Origin: Nitrosospira sp. Nl5
GTDB lineage: Bacteria; Pseudomonadota; Gammaproteobacteria; Burkholderiales; Nitrosomonadaceae
Assembly (NCBI RefSeq): GCF_900102495.1
Contig: NZ_FMVQ01000001.1
Coordinates: forward strand, 372,001 to 436,000
DNA length: 64,000 bases
Reading direction: 5' to 3'
Shown here: positions 61,103-64,000 of the stretch, piece by piece
Position numbering within the stretch: the stretch's first letter is position 1
Layout: the number at the start of each line of letters is the position of its first letter
Program-made: the position numbers and the translations under genes
The notes under the pieces: model-generated
The model's database searches: none
Seen by the model: the letters and a program-made list of their open reading frames with translations, nothing else
Told to the model about the DNA's origin: nothing

Positions 61103-63487
61103 ATGCTGCCATCAAACGCACTACTATCCATTACGCAACGCCTTGCCCTTGAACTCGCTGCCCAGCCTGCACAGGTCGCCGCCGCCATTGCCCTGCTCGA
61201 TGAAGGTGCGACGGTGCCGTTTATCGCCCGTTACCGCAAGGAGGCGACGGGCGGGCTGGACGACATTCAGCTGCGCTTACTGGAAGAACGGCTGACCTAT
61301 CTGCGCGAATTGGAGGACAGGCGCGCGGCAATCATTGCCTCCATCGAAGAGCAGGGCAAAATGACACCAGCCCTGCTGGCTTCGATCACGCAGGCGGAAG
61401 ACAAGACGCGGCTGGAAGACCTGTACCTGCCCTTCAGGAAAAAGCGCCGCACCAAGGCGCAGGTCGCGCTGGAAGCGGGGTTGCAGCCCCTGGCGGATGC
61501 GCTGCTGGCCAACCCGATGCTGCAACCCGAGGAGGAGGCCGTCAAGTATCTCAGGCCTGCTTTCACTACCGATCAGGGCGACAACCCCGGTGTGGAAGAC
61601 GCCAAGGCCGCGCTTGAGGGCGCGCGGCAAATCCTGATGGAGCATTTTGCCGAAGACGCGACGCTGCTTCAGTGGCTGCGTGAATACCTGCTGGCACATG
61701 GCGCGGTGGAGTCAAGGATCATCAAGGGCAAGGAAGAGACGGGGGCAAAGTTTGCCGATTATTTCGACTATGCCGAAACGATTAGCACTGTTCCCTCGCA
61801 CCGCGCCCTGGCGATGCTGCGCGGCCGCCGCGAAGAAATCCTGCATGTCGGCTTGCGGCTCGATTCCGAAGCGGAAAAACCCAAATGGGACGCGCCGCTC
61901 AACCCCTGCGAGACACGTATTGCCGCCCACTTTCGGATCAAGGATCAGGGCAGGCCGGCTGACGCCTGGCTCAGCGATACTGTGCGCTGGACCTGGCGGG
62001 TAAAAAGTTTCCCGCACCTGGAGAATGAATTGATGACCGAACTGCGCAAGCGCGCCGAAACCGAGGCCATCAAGGTTTTTGCGCGCAACCTGAAAGCGCT
62101 GCTGCTGGCTGCTCCCGCCGGTCCACGTGTCACGATGGGCCTTGATCCCGGCCTCCGTACGGGTGTGAAGGTTGCGGTGGTGGACGCGACCGGCAAGGTG
62201 ATGGAAACCGCCGTTATTTATCCTCACCAGCCCAGGAACGATTGGAGCGGTTCACTTCGTATTCTGGAAAAACTGGCGGAGAAACACGGTGTGTCGCTGA
62301 TTTCCATCGGCAACGGCACCGCCTCGCGCGAAACCGACAAGCTGGCAAGAGACTTGATCAAGTCGCGCCCCGACCTCAAGCTGACGTCGATCGTGGTGTC
62401 GGAAGCGGGTGCCTCGGTCTATTCCGCCTCCGAGTTCGCCTCGCGCGAATTGCCCGATATGGACGTGTCGCTGCGCGGTGCGGTATCCATCGCACGGCGA
62501 TTGCAAGACCCGCTGGCGGAATTGGTGAAGGTCGATCCCAAGTCCATCGGCGTCGGCCAATACCAGCACGACGTTGCGCAGACCCAGCTCGCGCGCTCGC
62601 TCGATGCCGTGGTGGAGGATTGCGTCAACGCCGTCGGCGTGGATGTCAACATGGCCTCGCCGCTCTTGCTGGAGCGGGTTTCCGGGCTCAACAGCACAGT
62701 AGCGCAAAGCATCGTCGCCTATCGCGACGCGAAGGGCATATTCACCTCCCGCGCTGCCTTGCGCCAGGTGCCGCGCCTGGGTGACAAAACATTCGAGCAG
62801 GCGGCGGGGTTCCTGCGCATCATGAACGGGGACAATCCGCTGGATGCTTCCGCAGTGCATCCCGAGTCATATCCGCTCGTGGAGAAAATCATCGCCGACC
62901 TCAAGCAGGATATCAAGTCGGTTATCGGCAACAGCCAGCTATTGAAGTCGCTCGATCCGGCAAAGTACGCGGACGACAAATACGGCATACCCACCATCAG
63001 CGATATCCTGGGCGAACTGGAGAAGCCGGGGCGCGACCCGCGCCCCGAATTCACCACCGCGACCTTCAAGGAGGGCGTGAACGAGATGAAGGACCTGCGC
63101 CCGGATATGATCCTCGAAGGGGTAGTGACTAACGTCGCCGCATTCGGCGCCTTCGTCGATATCGGCGTTCACCAGGATGGGCTGGTGCATATCTCCGCGC
63201 TCGCCGACAAGTTCGTGAAAGACCCGCATACCGTAGTCAAGGTAGGGCAGGTAGTGAAGGTCAAGGTGGTGGAGGTTGATGAGAAGCGAAAGCGTATTGC
63301 GCTCACCATGCGGTTGGCGGATGCGGCAGGACAGCGAGAGCAGCGGCAGCGGGAGAACAAGCCTGAGCAGCGTGGCGAATCGAGGGGAAAGGAACCTTCA
63401 CTTCGGACCCAGCTGCAGCAAAAACAAAAACGGGAAGCTGAGCCAGAAAATGCGATGGCTGCCGCTTTTGCAAGGTTAAAAGGTTGA
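61103..63487 (+). CDS. tex: Tex-family RNA-binding transcription factor
   Basis: A 794-residue protein. The Tex N-terminal domain ([16 protein letters not shown]), a YqgF-like nuclease fold ([16 protein letters not shown]), helix-hairpin-helix repeats ([19 protein letters not shown]) and the C-terminal S1 RNA-binding domain ([21 protein letters not shown]) follow in order. It is likely cytoplasmic and acts on transcription or RNA. It is separate from the antiporter operon by 110 bases. Confidence 0.95.
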   Translation: MLPSNALLSITQRLALELAAQPAQVAAAIALLDEGATVPFIARYRKEATGGLDDIQLRLLEERLTYLRELEDRRAAIIASIEEQGKMTPALLASITQAEDKTRLEDLYLPFRKKRRTKAQVALEAGLQPLADALLANPMLQPEEEAVKYLRPAFTTDQGDNPGVEDAKAALEGARQILMEHFAEDATLLQWLREYLLAHGAVESRIIKGKEETGAKFADYFDYAETISTVPSHRALAMLRGRREEILHVGLRLDSEAEKPKWDAPLNPCETRIAAHFRIKDQGRPADAWLSDTVRWTWRVKSFPHLENELMTELRKRAETEAIKVFARNLKALLLAAPAGPRVTMGLDPGLRTGVKVAVVDATGKVMETAVIYPHQPRNDWSGSLRILEKLAEKHGVSLISIGNGTASRETDKLARDLIKSRPDLKLTSIVVSEAGASVYSASEFASRELPDMDVSLRGAVSIARRLQDPLAELVKVDPKSIGVGQYQHDVAQTQLARSLDAVVEDCVNAVGVDVNMASPLLLERVSGLNSTVAQSIVAYRDAKGIFTSRAALRQVPRLGDKTFEQAAGFLRIMNGDNPLDASAVHPESYPLVEKIIADLKQDIKSVIGNSQLLKSLDPAKYADDKYGIPTISDILGELEKPGRDPRPEFTTATFKEGVNEMKDLRPDMILEGVVTNVAAFGAFVDIGVHQDGLVHISALADKFVKDPHTVVKVGQVVKVKVVEVDEKRKRIALTMRLADAAGQREQRQRENKPEQRGESRGKEPSLRTQLQQKQKREAEPENAMAAAFARLKG

Positions 63488-63494
63488 TTCGAGG

Positions 63495-63517
63495 ATCAAT
63501 CGAGTTTGACCCTATTG
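63495..63517. repeat. Left arm of inverted repeat around the SugE gene
   Basis: ATCAATCGAGTTTGACCCTA continues with TTG. The inverse copy, with two mismatches, is at 63952-63974. The two arms bracket the transporter gene. Confidence 0.7.
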
Positions 63518-63547
63518 GTTTTGGTTCTATTGCAGTAGGAGAAGCAG

Positions 63548-63865
63548 ATGAGTTGGGTTTACCTCATTCTCGCCGGGCTGTTCGAGATTGGCTGGCCGGT
63601 GGGGCTGAAGATGGCCCAAGAGCCGGAGACGCGCTGGTCTGGACTCGCGGTAGCTATCGGGTTCATGTGTATCAGCGGTTTCTTGCTATGGCTTGCACAG
63701 CGTAACATCCCCATTGGAACCGCTTATGCGGTCTGGACAGGTATTGGCGCTGCAGGAACGTTCCTGGTTGGGGTGCTGCATTACGGCGACCCGGCGTCCT
63801 TTGCCAGATACATGGGTATCGCGTTGATAATCGCGGGCGTCGTGACGCTCAAACTAGCGCACTAG
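63548..63865 (+). CDS. sugE: SMR-family transporter, SugE/Gdx type
   Basis: A 105-residue protein with four helices after AGTAGGAGAAGCAG. The first helix has the membrane Glu (AGLFEIGWPVGLK), and GTAYAVWTGIGAAGTF and LIIAGVVTLKLAH are family motifs. SugE/Gdx proteins export guanidinium or quaternary compounds by proton exchange. A guanidine riboswitch is not evident upstream. Confidence 0.9.
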   Translation: MSWVYLILAGLFEIGWPVGLKMAQEPETRWSGLAVAIGFMCISGFLLWLAQRNIPIGTAYAVWTGIGAAGTFLVGVLHYGDPASFARYMGIALIIAGVVTLKLAH

Positions 63866-63920
63866 CCTTCAATTCAACTTGCAATTCCGCGCCTATAGAG
63901 GTTGCAGAGGAAACCGCAAA

Positions 63921-63962
63921 AACAGTGGATCAATGGGGTCAAACAGTGGATCAATGGGGTCA
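63921..63962. repeat. Two exact tandem copies of a 21-bp unit
   Basis: AACAGTGGATCAATGGGGTC plus A is repeated once without change. The second copy overlaps the right arm of the inverted repeat at 63952-63974. Confidence 0.85.
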
Positions 63963-63974
63963 GACTCGATTGAT
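63952..63974. repeat. Right arm of inverted repeat around the SugE gene
   Basis: CAATGGGGTCAGACTCGATT continues with GAT, the inverse of 63495-63517 at 21 of 23 positions. Confidence 0.7.
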
Positions 63975-64000
63975 GCGAGTTGTTTGGGCTATCTCTGCCA

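Noticed and set aside
63484-63547. Guanidine riboswitch before the SugE gene
   Set aside because: I could not see any of the conserved guanidine-riboswitch loops; the segment is short and mainly holds the inverted-repeat arm.

Overview
The window is bacterial chromosome, most likely from a betaproteobacterial ammonia oxidiser of the Nitrosomonadaceae (Nitrosospira-like). The evidence is indirect: moderate GC content, the order gloB / SAM-methyltransferase / rnhA / dnaQ that is usual in Betaproteobacteria, a scattered oxidative pentose-phosphate gene set with two transaldolases, and many family-specific dispersed repeats. No ammonia- or hydroxylamine-oxidation gene lies in the window, so the genus is an inference.

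Layout. 1-3165: right end of a prophage, with a translationally coupled lysis cassette (small membrane proteins, holin candidate, DUF1508-like protein, GH24 endolysin with an N-terminal membrane anchor, Rz with Rz1 nested inside it), ending near a tRNA-Asn. 3461-10750: transaldolase, lactonase-like hydrolase, an Fe-S-type HTH regulator, 6-phosphogluconolactonase, DoxX, and a TetR-controlled pair (DUF4242 protein plus divergent ferredoxin) with two identical operator copies. 11068-14353: an M64-type metallopeptidase fused to a vWA domain, with a companion gene. 14583-14917: a decayed YefM/RelE-type toxin-antitoxin pair. 15619-21171: orphan CheB methylesterase, and a response-regulator diguanylate cyclase coupled to a hybrid histidine kinase. 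22293-30808: 6-phosphogluconate dehydrogenase, second transaldolase, gloB/methyltransferase/rnhA/dnaQ, a PA0069-type radical SAM protein and a uracil-DNA glycosylase relative. 31221-39761: amidohydrolase + S41 peptidase pair, ion channel with a non-canonical filter, cytochrome c, and a PEP-utilising enzyme. 39803-46484: IS3 scar, VOC protein, SDR, tRNA-Val, gltX, tRNA-Ala, tRNA-Glu, and a decayed integrase beside tRNA-Glu. 46678-54415: secreted small proteins and lipoproteins, an HNH protein, MepS-like hydrolase, Usp, and an MsrA-thioredoxin-MsrB fusion. 54888-60991: complete six-gene Mrp-type Na+/H+ antiporter operon. 61103-63865: tex and a SugE-type transporter bracketed by an inverted repeat.

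The most interesting pattern is a putative regulon. Four unlinked genes for small secreted proteins (starts near 6314, 10747, 15436 and 21756) carry the same promoter architecture: a TTTAAACATAA box, a few A/T-rich bases, GTTGACA as the -35 element, exactly 17 bp, then a -10 element. Three of the four products are paralogues sharing a KSYLYGR-AQDL-KEAA-HRQMA signature. This looks like one co-ordinated envelope response whose regulator is unknown; the Fe-S-type HTH gene divergent from the first copy is a candidate only by position. Several dispersed elements also occur: a composite repeat of about 240 bp in two full copies and one partial copy, a 120-bp imperfect palindrome, and an 86-bp MITE-like element.
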